Part shown: positions 27,160 to 39,644 of the stretch, piece after piece
Layout: every line of letters starts with the position of its first letter
Numbering within the stretch: the stretch's first letter is position 1
From: Sapria himalayana
Lineage: Eukaryota; Streptophyta; Magnoliopsida; Malpighiales; Rafflesiaceae
Length of the DNA: 64,000 bases
Reading direction: 5' to 3'
Assembly: GCA_029783825.1 (NCBI GenBank)
Contig: JAREIK010010186.1
Coordinates: 62,001 to 126,000 of the forward strand
Notes under the pieces: model-generated
What the model saw: only the letters and a program-made list of their open reading frames with translations
Told to the model about the DNA's origin: nothing
Database searches by the model: none
Translations under genes and position numbers: made by a program

Positions 27160-28380
27160 GACGCACCATTAGAAAAGATTTTCCACGTTAGATGCATGTG
27201 TCAGGTAATTAACCTGATTGTACAAGTGGGTATGAAGGTGTGTTCCCCCACTTTAGATAATATACGTAACTCACTTAAATACATTCGGATGCCCCACAAA
27301 CAATAGCAGTTTGGTAGTCTCTATTTGTCTGTGAATCTTAAGAAGAATAAATTTCAATCAGATATGAGACATAATTGGAATTACACGTACCTGATATTAG
27401 AGTCATGTGTTGGATACAAACACGTGATATTTGACTATGTCAATAGTAAGAGTGACAAACTTTTTTTAATGATAGTGACTAGGCAACAAAAATTTCATTT
27501 ATGAAATTCCTAAATATTTTTTATGACACGACGAACATGTGTTCGTCGGTTTATACACCCACGACTTACATTGCACTCAGATGCATATGCAACATTAGTA
27601 GCATTTTTAGGAAGTATCGAGCTGACCCAACACTTAGCTATATGGTTGCAGAGAAGGAAACCAAGTACTTAAAGTACCTATCCACCATTCCATCTCTTTA
27701 TTGCCTTGCTGCATGCATGGGCCCTAGGGCTATGGTGGAAGAGGTAGATAATGATTTGACCTACATTTCCTCATGAATGAACCTGGAAGTCCAACCTAAA
27801 AGATTTATTCACAAGAAGTTAACTGACCTTTTAACAATTAGAATATTAGGTATGGTAGTAGTAGTTGTCAGACTATGAGTACGTACATTGAACCATCTTT
27901 TAAGATGATGATATTTCCATTCAGTTAGCGAGGGATAAATATTGGGGTGGACCATCAAATAAGAGCGAGCTTTCTCGGTACTTATATACCGATTACTATT
28001 CAATCCTATTAGATTCTGATACTAAGAATCTTGATATATTACAATGGTGGAAATCATATGAGTCCTCATTTCCTATGCTATCTAGGAAGGCATGAGATCT
28101 ACAGACTTTTCTGGTGTCGAGCATAGCATTGGAGTCTCCTTTATTTGTTGCAGTGAATGTGATTTCGTATAAGAGATCAAGATTACGTCCAGATATTATG
28201 GAGGCCTTAGCATGCATGAAGGACTATGAGGATTCGAGATTTAGCATCTTGGATCATGCTGGGATAGGAACTACAACCATAGTGAAAGCGAAGAAGTTGA
28301 TTGCCAATGATGATGATCCAATTGATAGTGATTTTTATGCTGAGGTTGAAGAAGTTAATGATATGCTAATGGTCGATTAA
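27160..28380 (+). pseudogene. hAT transposase, C-terminal part, inactive
   Basis: Plant hAT transposases cut and paste the element and end in an hATC dimerisation domain. Visible pieces in order: FHVRCMCQVINLIVQVG (family HxRCxxHxxNLIVQ) near 27180; RHNWNYTYLILES near 27368 (family TRWNSTYLML, with the Arg-Trp changed); SVYTPTTYIALRCICNI and KYLKYLSTIPSLYCLAACMGP around 27540-27720; then the hATC-like WWKSYESSFPMLS near 28040 and RLRPDIMEALACMKDYEDS near 28185. Frameshifts and stops separate the pieces, and the N-terminal zinc finger and first catalytic residues are absent. It would not be functional. Confidence 0.85.
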
Positions 28381-29116
28381 TGAGGTTGCCCGTTGCCATG
28401 CCACATGCCTTTGCCACTTGATGCCTCACGGTTGACGATTATGAGATTACGACATGCCGACACTTGACAGAGACACTTATGTTAAATTTATGCTTATGCT
28501 TATGAGTTTTGTGTTATGCTTGATTTTAATTTTTGATTTCAATATTTTGTTTTGATTCTTTATTAATTAGATTATATTTTCTTTTGTTTGGGATTCACTG
28601 ATTGGAAGTTTTGTTTGCGTTTGGATTTGTAACTTTGTAATTTTTGTTAAAGAAATTATGTTTCATTTATTTTTGTGTTTAAAAATTTCATTAAAAATTC
28701 TAAAATTTAATTTTATTAAATTAAATTATAAATCTATTAATTTAATTAAAACATAATTAAAATAAATAAAAAAAATTAAACTTTATAACTATTCAACAAT
28801 TTTCAATTTATAATTTAATATTTTTAAACATTATCTAATCTAATTTATATTTTATAATTACATGAATATTAAAAACAAAAAACTAATTTTTTTAACCCGG
28901 CCCATACGAGCCTGATTTGGCTCATAAGGGCTGACCTGGCATGGTAAAATAACTGGCAGTGCCGGTGGGCTATGTCAGGCCTGGCCTTAAGAACCCATGC
29001 AGGGCAAGGCATGACACTGTATAGTAATCATGTCGTGCATAGCCCGGGCAGAAGCACGGTCGTGCAACCTAAAACAATGTCAGGCCAGCTCGGCACGGCC
29101 TATTTGGCACCTCTAC
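28381..29116 (+). other. 3' non-coding part of the hAT remnant
   Basis: AT-rich trailer after the transposase stop, then a GC-rich subterminal zone from about 28890 with repeated GGCC/GGCCTGGCC and CGGCACGGCC motifs ending in the terminal inverted repeat. No gene. Confidence 0.75.
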
Positions 29117-29322
29117 TATCAATCTATATGATTATCTATTTATCTAAGTATCTATCTATCTGTTAATCTTTATATCTGCATATTTATCTATTTATCTATC
29201 TGTCTATCTAACTATCGATCTATCAATTTATCTAAAGTGTCAGTTTGTCTGTCTATTTTCTTTTTATCTATCTATCTATTTATCTATCTTTCTATCTATT
29301 ATATATATATATATATATCTAT

Positions 29323-29354
<32 letters not shown>

Positions 29355-29828
29355 ATATCTATGTATCTATCTATCTTTCTATTTATCTATCTATCTATCT
29401 ATAATCAATCAATCATTATGTCTGTATATATCTATCTGTATATCTATCTAACTACCTATTTATCTATCTATATATCTATCTATTTATTTAAATATCTATA
29501 TATCTATCAAACTATATATCTGCATATTTATATATCTATCAATTGTTATATCTGTCTATCTATTTATCTGTCTATTTATCTATATGTCTATTTATCTATC
29601 TTTTTGTCTGTATATCTATGTATATATATGTCTATCTATCTAACTGGTTATCCTTTTCTATCTATATGGGTGTCCATTTATATATTTGTCTTTTTATTTC
29701 TCTATCTATTTATCAATCAATCTATCTATCTATATGTTTATCTATCTATCTTTTTATACTTTTAAATATCGATCCATCAATGAATATGTGTGTCTATCTA
29801 TCTTGTTGTCTATTAATCAATCAATCAA

Positions 29829-29867
<39 letters not shown>

Positions 29868-30033
29868 ATATGTCTATATCTATCTATCTCAATATCTATC
29901 TGTCTGTCTATCTATCTATATATTTATTTAAATGTCTTTTAATCTATCTAACTAATTATTTATCTATGTATCTATCTATCAATCTATATTATTATCTATC
30001 TATGTATATGTCTATCTATCTATCTATCTATTT

Positions 30034-30069
<36 letters not shown>

Positions 30070-30592
30070 TTATTTATATATCTACCTACCTATCTACTTA
30101 TCTATCTATCTATCTAACTAACTATTTATCTTTCTATTTATCAATCTATATATCTATATATTTATCCAAATATCTATCTAACGATTCATATATCTATCTA
30201 TCAGTCTATCAGTCATCTATCTATCTATACATTTGTCTGTCTATTTATCTATATATCTATTCGTCAATTGTATGTCTATCTATCTATCTATCTATTTGTC
30301 TATTTATCTATCTATCTGTCTGTCTATCTATTTATTTATCTATTATCTATGTATATGTCTATTTGTCTATCTTTCAATTTGTGTTTCTATCTATATGTCT
30401 AACTATCTATTTGTTTATCTGTTTATATGCCAATCTACCTATTATTCTTTATGTCTTTTTGTCAATTTGTCTATCTCTCTATTTGTTTATCTACCTATCT
30501 ATCAATTTGTCTATCTATCTATCTTTCTATCTATTAATTTATCTATTTATCTGTCTGTCTATCTGCCTATTTATCTATGTCAAACTATCTTT

Positions 30593-30624
<32 letters not shown>

Positions 30625-30722
30625 TTTTTTATCTATCTATCTATTTGTGTATCTATCTAACTATCTATCTGTCTATCTGTATACTTATCTATCTTTCTAT
30701 ATGTCCATGTGTCTATGTGAAC

Positions 30723-30753
<31 letters not shown>

Positions 30754-31441
30754 AATCAATCAATTAATCAATCAATCTATATGTCTTACTATCCATTTGT
30801 TTATTTATTAATCTATCTATTTGTGTATATATATATCTATCCATCCATCTATCTATTTTATGAACTATCTATCTATATGTTTATCTTTCTTTCTACCAAT
30901 CCGTCTTTATTTCTATCTATCTTTCTTTCTTTCGTTCAATCAATCAATTAATCTATCTATTTGTCTATCAGTCTATTAGTCAAAATATCTAGCTGTCTAT
31001 CTATCTGTCTATCTATCTGTCTATCTATCTGTCATTCTATCTATCTATTTGTCTATCTATCTATATTTTTATCTATCTATCTATCTATTGATCTATCTTT
31101 CAATCTATATTTGTGTATATTTATATATTTGTCTATCTATAATTGATTCTATAAGTTAATCTATTTATCCGACTTCCCATCTATCTAGCTATGTTTCTAT
31201 CTATCTATCTATCTATCTATGTTTCTTTATATTTGTCTATATGTTGATCTATCTATTTGTCTATTAGTCTATCTAATTAACTATATATCTCTATATCTAT
31301 TTATCCATCTCTCTTTATCTATTTATCAGTCTATTAGTCTATCAGTCAATTATCTATCAATATATCTATCAATCTAGGTCTCTATCAGTTTATCTATCTC
31401 TCTATCTAAATATATATTTGTCTATCTATATATTTGTCTAT

Positions 31442-31489
<48 letters not shown>

Positions 31490-32625
31490 GTATATCTTTC
31501 TATCTATCTATCTATCCATCTTTCTTTCTCCATATCTCTCTATATGTCTATATTTCTATCTATCTATTTGTTTATTTTTATATCTGACTATTTGTCTATC
31601 TATCTATCTATCTATCTAAGTTTCTACCTCTCTATATATGAAATTATCTACCTTTCTATTTATATGTCTATCTTACTTTCTATCTATATGTCTACATGTC
31701 TATCAGTCTAAATATCAATATATTTTAACTATCTATCTATAAATCTGTTTATCTATGTATCACTTTATCTATATGTCTATCTTTCTTTCTATGTATCAGT
31801 ATTTCAATATATTATCCTATCTATCTATCTATTTTTCTTTCAATCTATCTATCTATTGATCTGTCTATCATTATATCTGTAAATCTTTCATTATATCTAT
31901 TTGTATATCTATTTATTGGCCTATTTATATATCTATATATTTGTATATTTCTCTATCTTTCTACCTATCTATCCTTCAATCTATCTATTTATTTATCTAT
32001 TTATCTATATATCAGTTTAACTATATATATATTTAAATCTCTATCTGTCTATATATTTATCTATAAATCTATATATTTGTCTATCAAACAATGTCTAACT
32101 GTCTATCAATCTATTTTTCTATTTGTCAAATTTTCTATATGTTTATCTATTAATCTATATATGAATTTGTCTATTTGTCTATCTATGTAAATGTCTATAT
32201 ATGTATCTGTATATCTGTGGATCTGTCTATATATCTATCAATCAAGCAATCTATCTATATATCTATATATCTTTATAACTATCTATCTCTCTATATATCT
32301 TTTTGTCTATATGTTTATATGTCTATTTTTCTTTCAATCTATTTATCTATATAAATATATATGTATATCTATATATTTGTGTACCTATATATTTATCTAT
32401 CTATCGATCTGTCTATCTATCTCTATGCCTATTTATAATTTTATCTATCTATATGTCATTATGTCTATTTATCTATCTCTTTGTCTTTCTATTTGTATGT
32501 CTATCTTTCTTTCTTTCTTTAAACTATCTGTGTATCTTTATTTCTATCTATCTCTATATCTATTTATTTGTCTTTCTGTCTATCTGACTATCTAACTATC
32601 TGACTATTTGACTATATGACTATGT

Positions 32626-32665
<40 letters not shown>

Positions 32666-33539
32666 TTATTTATCTATCTATCTATCTATTAATCTAACAA
32701 TCTATCTTTATATCTATATATTTATCAAACACTCTATATTCTATTAATCTATCGATCTATTATCTTTATATCTATCTAGCTTTCTATCGATCTATCTATC
32801 TATCTATCTATATATCTATCTATCTGTCTGTCTGTCTATCTGTTTGTATGTCTGTTTGTCTTTATATCAATCTAGCTTTCTATATTTCTCTATATATATA
32901 TATATATCTAGCTATCTTTTTGTTTATCTAGATATCAAGCTATATACCTATCAATATATTTATCTATCTATATATCTATCCATCTTTCTATATGCCTATC
33001 TATCTATCTATCTGTTTGTCTATTTGTCAATCTATCAATCTACCTATTTATCTATATGTCTGACTATCTAGTTATCTATTTATCAATCAAAATATCTATC
33101 TATCTATTTGTCTATCGATCTTTTATCTTTATATCTTTCTATCTATATATTTATCTAATTATCTCTCTCTTTCTATCTATATACATGTTAATCTATTTAT
33201 CTATTTAATTTTCTATCTATCTATATATTTGTATGGATCTCTATTTATAAATCTATCCATTTATCTATTTATTTATCTATGTTTATTTCAGTTTATCTTC
33301 TATATATCTATCTATTTATCTATCTATTTCCATCTATCTATTTCCATCTATCTATTTCTATCTATTTCTATCTATCTATCTATTTATCTAGCTACCTATA
33401 TATCTATCTATCTTTATATCTGATTGTCTGTCTATCTATATGTCTATCTCTCTATCTATCAATATGTGTATCTATTTAGTTGTCTTTATTTTTTTATATA
33501 TATAAATTTATCTATCAATTTATCTATCTATCTATCTAT

Positions 33540-33575
<36 letters not shown>

Positions 33576-34506
33576 ATGTCTATCTATCTCTCTATCTAGA
33601 TAGTATCTATATATATAAATATATTTGTCTATCTATCTATCAATCTATCTATCTAACTGTCTATCTGTCTGTATATCTATTTATCTATCTTTCAATCTAT
33701 CTATAAATTTATCTATTTAACTAACTATCTATATCTATTTATCTATATCTATCTAACTATATATTTATCAACCTATATACCTAACTATCTATCTATTCAT
33801 CTATCTATCTTCATATTTATGTGTTTATCTATCTATCTATTTATTTAATCTAATTAGTTATCTTTGTTTCTATATATCTATCTATTTCTCTCTCTCTCTC
33901 TCTCTATCTTACTATCTTGTTATTTGTATGTCTATCTATGTAGATTTAATCTATCTATCTATTTGTCTGTCTATATATGTGTCTAACTATCTACTATCTA
34001 TCTATCTATCTATCTATTTGTCTATCTATCTTTCTGTCTATTTATCTATCTCACTTTCGATCTATTTGAATGTCTATCTAATTATCAATTTATCTATCTA
34101 TTTGTCTATCTATCTACCTATCTATTTATCTAGCTATCTATTGATCTATCTGTGTATCTGTCTTTTTATCTATTATTCTATATGATTGTCTATATAATTA
34201 CCTACTTGTCTAATTATATATCAATCTATGAATCTATTTGTCTATCTATCTTTCTATCGATCTATCTATCTATCTATATATCCATCTTTCTATCTATATA
34301 TGTATCTAACTTTTTATAATTCTATATAACTATCTATCTAATATCTATCTATCTATTATCTACCAATCTATCTATCTAACTTTCTATATATCTATCTATC
34401 TAATAGCTATCTATCTAATTATCTAATTATCTATCTTTATATCTATATATCTATTTATCAATTTTTTGTCTATTTATCTATCTATCTATCTATTTGTCTA
34501 TCAAGT

Positions 34507-34537
<31 letters not shown>

Positions 34538-34958
34538 TTGTCTATTTTTATTTCTGTCCATCTATATATATACCTAGCTATCTATCTATCTATATACCTA
34601 TATATCTAGTTATCTATATATCTACAGATCTACCTATATATCTATCTAATTATCTACAATCTCACTATCTTTTTATCTATCTATATATCTATCTATCTAT
34701 ATATCTATCTATCTATATATCTATCTATGTGTCTATCAATTTATTTGCATTTATGTCTATCTATCTAGTTGTCTATCTATCTACCTACCTATATATCTAT
34801 ATGCCTATCTAGCTATATATATATATATATATATTCCTATCTAATTATATATCTATTATCTATCTATTTATATCTATTATCTATCTATCTTTCTATCTTT
34901 CTTTCTTTCTTTATTACTTTATTTCCACTATCTATTTATCTACCTATCTATCTATTTG

Positions 34959-34989
<31 letters not shown>

Positions 34990-35038
34990 CTATATCTATA
35001 TGATCTATTTGTCTATCTATCTATCTATTTATTTATCT

Positions 35039-35088
<50 letters not shown>

Positions 35089-35650
35089 CTATCTATCTCT
35101 CAATTTATCAATATATATTTCTATCTATCTAATGATTCATCTATCTATCTATCTATCTATCTATATCTATATATTCTTCTTCTATCTATTTATATCTAAC
35201 TATCTATCTACCTATAAACATATCTAGCTATTTATATATCTATATGTATGTCTATCTATCTATCTATCTATTAGTTTGTTTATTTTGTTGTCTTCTTTCT
35301 ATATATCTATCTTTCTATCTATCTATTTATCTTTATCTATCTATCTATTTGAATATCAATCAATCAATCTATATATCTATCTATCTATCTAACTCTTATC
35401 TATATATCTATTTATCTATATATCTTTCTTTCTTTCAATCTATCTATTTATATATATATATTTTCAATCTATCTATCTATTTATATGTCAATCAATCAAT
35501 CAATGTATCTCTCTATTTGTCTATCTATCTTTCTAGCTAGCTATCTATTTATTTAGTTATCTATCTATCTATCTATCTATATATCTATCTACCTATCTAC
35601 ATATCAACCTATCTATATATCTATCTGTTTTTTATATATATATATATATA
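29117..35650. repeat. Degenerate TATC array, block 2b
   Basis: Continuation of block 2a after the hAT insert, in the same orientation. (TA)n tracts lie near 29829-29864, 31444-31487, 32629-32661, 33545-33571 and 35039-35085. A TGAC-variant patch lies at about 32581-32630. Two similar composite motifs of TTTC units followed by caatcaatcaattaatc occur at about 30741 and 30921. It ends in a short (TA)n tract against unique DNA near 35650. Open frames here are repeat translations. Confidence 0.95.
35039..35085. repeat. (TA)n tract, about 46 bp
   Basis: Uninterrupted alternating AT inside the TATC array, near its right edge. Confidence 0.95.
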
Positions 35651-35794
35651 TTTTAACCTTTTTGATTCCTTACAAACTAAAAAGATATGCCACACTTCTA
35701 TTCGTATGATATATTTTTATCAAGATGTAAGTTCAAATCAATAATTTATTAACTATTATCTACCATATAATGATGGAAGTTCAACTATGAATGG

Positions 35795-36505
35795 CAAACT
35801 ATTGAAGAACGGTGTGCCCTAGAAGTGAAGTTGTTCGGAAATGCACTACTCACACAGAGTAGTAGGTCATTTTTATTCTTTTATTATCTTGTTACTTTTT
35901 TTCAAATTTCATTTCTCATAGATGTGGATTCTTCACATCCATGGGTTTTGCTCATGTTCCACTATTAGAAGTTGCTTTTGTATTGTGATCTCTTTGCAGT
36001 GCTCGTTTGTGGAGTATCATAACTACAAAATTGTATACCAGTGCTATGCATCTTTATTTATCCGAGTTGGCATTGACAATGATGGAGTAAGTTCCTATCG
36101 CTTCTACAATATTGAACATAAGATGTATTTCAAGTGTGTGTTATTCTAAATCAAGTTGAGCTGAATCAATTTGTTTTGTTTATTTGTTTTTTATTTTTTT
36201 TTTTTGCTATTAATTGAGCAATGATATTAGTGATTAGAATCATACATGTTGCAGAATGAGTTTGTGATTTTAGAATCCATACATATATTAGTTAAAAAAA
36301 TGGATCGTCATTTTGGGAATGTAGTAGAATTTAACTGCAACATGATGAACTTATCTGCCTCATCTTTCAATTCTTCACATGAAGTAATTTAACTTAGTTT
36401 TTTTTTGAATTCCGATTTCTTAATTGTCAGTGTGATCTTGACATCATGTTCCATTTTGAAAAGGCGCATTTTATTTTGGATAAGAAGGTCATGAATGGAG
36501 CAACA
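35795..36505 (+). pseudogene. Captured fragment of an AP-4 complex sigma subunit gene
   Basis: AP-4 sigma is the small subunit of an adaptor complex that sorts cargo at the trans-Golgi network. Four exon pieces are readable. About 35803-35876 gives EERCALE, then after a frameshift VVRKC, ending in two TAG codons where the family has Gln-Gln. Exon 36000-36086 gives CSFVEYHNYKIVYQCYASLF and ends before GTAAGT, preceded by a TTTGCAG acceptor. A short exon ends in MDRHFGN at 36320. From 36431, CDLDIMFHFEKAHFILD follows a TTGTCAG acceptor. Introns are kept, so capture was at the DNA level. First exon and end are missing. VEYHNYKIVY favours AP-4 over AP-1, -2 or -3 sigma. Confidence 0.8.
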
Positions 36506-36726
36506 TTAACACTATGAGGAGCTCATTGACTGAACTATATACAAACTAGAAACATATCTCAACAAAAAAATAATAATCAAGCATTATATTTTTTTAATTC
36601 GTGATAACTTCTAGGTTAACCCATAATTCTAAAATCTCTTCTTTCTTTTTATCAAAAAATTGTAGCTGCTAATTGTTGTTTGGACTATTTCTGCATCTCT
36701 TATAGATGATTCTACTTTTAATATTA

Positions 36727-36969
36727 CATCACAGAAACTTAGTGCAATTCATTGGATATTGTCAAGAGGGTGGCAATATGCTTGTTTATGAGTTCATGCA
36801 TAATGGAACAGTGAAGGAGCATATTTATAGTAACTCAAATCTTATATAAAGTTCAATCGATACCAACTGAGGCACTAATTAATGCATGTAATGTTGATAG
36901 GCCAGTTCACCAATAGAGAATGTAACAATTGGATCAAGTGGCTCGAGATTGTAGATGATACTGCAAAAG
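36727..36969 (+). pseudogene. Captured exons of a plant LRR receptor-like kinase
   Basis: [16 protein letters not shown] at 36727 and [17 protein letters not shown] next to it match the N-lobe of plant receptor-like kinases of the malectin/LRR type (Arabidopsis At1g67720-like). There the segment spans the beta-4/beta-5 hinge. A second piece, NNWIKWLEIVDDTAKG, at about 36920-36969 ends at an AAAAG|GTGGG donor, as expected for the exon boundary after AKG in these genes. The catalytic loop, activation segment and extracellular domain are absent. In-frame TAA after NSNLI ends the first piece. It lies in the same orientation as the AP-4 sigma fragment. Confidence 0.8.
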
Positions 36970-37435
36970 GTGGGTTTTAAAGTTCTTATTAGTGTTTGAT
37001 TTATTTTGCAAGAATATTTTGCTAGTGTTAGCATGGTCTAGTTTGCAATGATGCCATGAGATGTAATCACTTAGATGCATAGCCAAGGTGCATAACTGCC
37101 TGGAAGTGCATAGTGTGTGCATGGTGCAGTGAACATTCATGTGTGCTTGATGTATTGGACATGCACTGTGTGTATGTGTGCAACATGTGGGTTTGTTTGT
37201 TGGGTTCTTTTTTTATATGTATCAAGGAGAGTGATTTTCCATGTTGAATTAAGTGAGTAAAAACTATATAGTTGTTATGAAAGTGGCTAATACTTTGGTT
37301 GTTCCATAACTATTTGACTGCTATAGTAAATATTGAAAGGTAAGTATGTAATGAAAAAAATAATATTTAATTTATATATATCTAGCACAATTTTTTTATT
37401 TTTTATTTTATTATAAGAACTCATGGAGAAATGTA
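36970..37435 (+). other. Interior of element A, nothing recognised
   Basis: AT-rich sequence after the kinase fragment, with a GT-rich patch at about 37075-37200 (tgtgtgcatggtgcagtg-like). It may be intron sequence carried with the kinase capture. No coding motif is seen. Confidence 0.4.
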
Positions 37436-37439
37436 TGAA

Positions 37440-37710
37440 AGCTATTTCTCACTAGTAAAGGGTTCTATGGATCTTCAGATAACTTTTTAGAAGGAAGAAA
37501 TGCAGGAAATGAAAGAAGTGAATGATGAGATGAAAGAAATGATAAATACAATACAACATCATATGACCTAAATGGAGTCATATTTAGCAAACGTGACGAG
37601 ATAAATAGCACACCGAATTCCAGCATAGTACCCATGCAAGAGAGCCAAGCACAAAAGACACAAGCTAATAATGGCGGCGATGATTTAGTTTTAAATAATT
37701 ATATACCTGT
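37440..37710 (+). pseudogene. Possible C-terminal tail of a plant CACTA transposase
   Basis: A frame running EMQEMKEVNDEMKEMINTIQ, then MESYLANVTR, interrupted by stops, is strongly charged and heptad-like. The plant Ptta/En-Spm transposase family ends in such Glu/Met/Lys-rich coiled coils. It lies close to the right terminus of element A, where the 3' end of a transposase gene would be expected. The catalytic domain is not present. The assignment is inference from composition and position only. Confidence 0.35.
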
Positions 37711-38185
37711 GTTATGTTTTTGTTTTAACTATGTAATTATTGTATAAGATAATTTATTAATAGCTTTTACTTTTTATTAATTATTAATAATGGTTTATAG
37801 TATATGTTTTTTTTCAATTTAATATAAAAATTTAAAAATATATAATTAAATTTTTTGTAAAAAATTAAATTTGTAAAAAAAGTTTTGGAATAAAAATAGC
37901 TACGGATTTTTCCCTCGCTAATTTTGCTAGAAACTTTTATGTATATATTCAGTCTAAAAATATAAATTACTATTCTTAATTATGATCAGAATTATGAAAG
38001 GGAAAAATATAATTAACTAGAGAAATTCTGTGTATAAAAATTTGCTAGGGAATTTATTTTTCATTAATATTTTGTGACGAGCAATTTAGCTTGGGATAAT
38101 TTCTATTGTAAATCCATTATTATTCTATTTTAGTGATGGTATAAGCCTAAATAGTAGGGAACATTCCCTAACCACTTAGGCTTTT
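37711..38185 (+). repeat. Right subterminal and terminal region of element A
   Basis: AT-rich DNA followed by subterminal motifs (ttttccctcgctaatttt at 37910, tttgctagggaattt at 38040, agcaatttagcttgggata at 38080). The end is tagtagggaacattccctaa with CTTTTTTTGGTAGTG closing at 38185. The last 45 bp align with the end of element B (tagctagggaattgtcccta...), so this is a true terminus of the same family. Confidence 0.75.
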
Positions 38186-38702
38186 TTTGGTAGTGATAGA
38201 CAAATAGACATATAAACACATAGACAGATAGACAGACAAATATATATAAAAATATACAGACAAATATATAGATAGATAGATATACTGAAAAGAACACATT
38301 CAAAAAGGCAAACAATCAGGTAGGCATTGAGATAGACAGATAGATAGAAAATAAATAATCTGACTAATAAATAAATAGACCGACAAATAGATACATAGAC
38401 AAATAGATAGACAGTTTGAAAGATAGATTTATAGATAGATAGATTGACAGATTAATAGACGTATAGAGAGATAGATAGGTAGGTAGACATATAGATAGAC
38501 AAATATATAGAAAGATAAATAGACGAATAGATAGATAGATAGATATACATATAGATAGATAGATAGATAAAATGAGAGATTGATAGACAGATAGATTGAT
38601 TGATTGATTGACAGATAGATTGATTGATAATTTGATAGATTGATAGATAGACAGATAGACATATAGATAGATAGATAGACTGGCATATAGATAGACAAAT
38701 TG

Positions 38703-38733
<31 letters not shown>

Positions 38734-39608
38734 GATAGATAGATATATAGATAGATAGATATATAGATAAATAGATAAATTGATTGATTGATTATTAGAT
38801 AGATAGATAGACAGATAAATATATAGATAGACAAATAGATATATAGATAGATAGATAGATAGATAGATAAACATATAGATAGATAGATAGATAAATCAAT
38901 ATATAGAAAGATAGACAGATAGATAGATATATTAATAGATATATAGATATACAGATAGATAGATATACAAATAGATAGACAGATAAATAAACAAATAAAA
39001 AGATGATAGATAGACAGGCATATAGAAAGATAGATAGATAGATAGACAAAAAGACTAATAAACAGACAGATAGACAAAAAGATAGATAGATAAATAGATA
39101 GATTGATTGATTGATTGATGATTGATAGATTAATAGATAGAAAAATAGAAAAATAGATAAACAGATAGATAGAAAAATTGATAGATAGATTGATAGACAT
39201 ATGGATAAAAATTTTGATATATAGATTGATAGACAAATTGATATATAAGTTTATAGAGAAATTGATAGACAAATAGATTGATTAATAGACTAAAAAATTG
39301 ATAGATTGTTAATAGATTGATAAACATATTCTTAGATGAATAAATAGACAAATTGATAGACCTATAGATAGATATATAGATTTATTGATAGATAGACAAA
39401 TAGATCGATAGATTATTATATAATTAAAAAGGTAGATTGAAATACAGATAGATAAATAGACAGATAGGAAGGCAGGCAGGCAGATAGACAGACATATAGA
39501 TATATAGATAGAATGATAGTCAAATAGATAAATAGACTGATAGCTAGATAGAAAGATAAATAGATAGAAAAATAGACAAAAAGAAAGATAGATATATAGA
39601 TAGATAGA

Positions 39609-39644
<36 letters not shown>

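Larger units (their letters stand above)
27020..29116 (+). mobile_element. hAT transposon remnant inserted in the TATC array
   Basis: About 2.1 kb of non-array DNA flanked by TATC repeat on both sides. The right end reads ggcacggcctatttggcacctcta, whose reverse complement starts TAGAGGTGCCAAATAGGCCG. This is the terminal form of plant hAT elements, with GC-rich subterminal GGCCCGGC-like text. The left end TTGTGTTGTCCCAATGCTCATGCCGTGCC is a degenerate match. Inside lies the C-terminal part of a plant hAT transposase. The 8-bp target duplication cannot be told apart from the surrounding repeat. Confidence 0.85.
11213..38185 (+). mobile_element. Candidate CACTA element A enclosing the TATC array
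   Basis: The left end CACTACAAAAAAATATTC at 11213 and the right end (reverse complement CACTACCAAAAAAAGCC) at 38185 are inverted CACTA termini. Both are followed inwards by TAGCTAGGGA-type subterminal motifs shared with element B. Between them lie 50-bp subterminal repeats, AT-rich sequence matching B, the 14.8-35.6 kb TATC array with an hAT insert, and two captured gene fragments. The 3-bp flanks (AAA and ATA) do not match, and the outer DNA differs: copia to the left, GATA array to the right. The two ends may therefore belong to one rearranged element or to two. Confidence 0.5.

Noticed and set aside
26740..27306. Plus-strand frame that begins in TATC repeat and runs into hAT transposase
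   Set aside because: An accidental fusion across the insertion boundary. Only the distal part is homologous to transposase.
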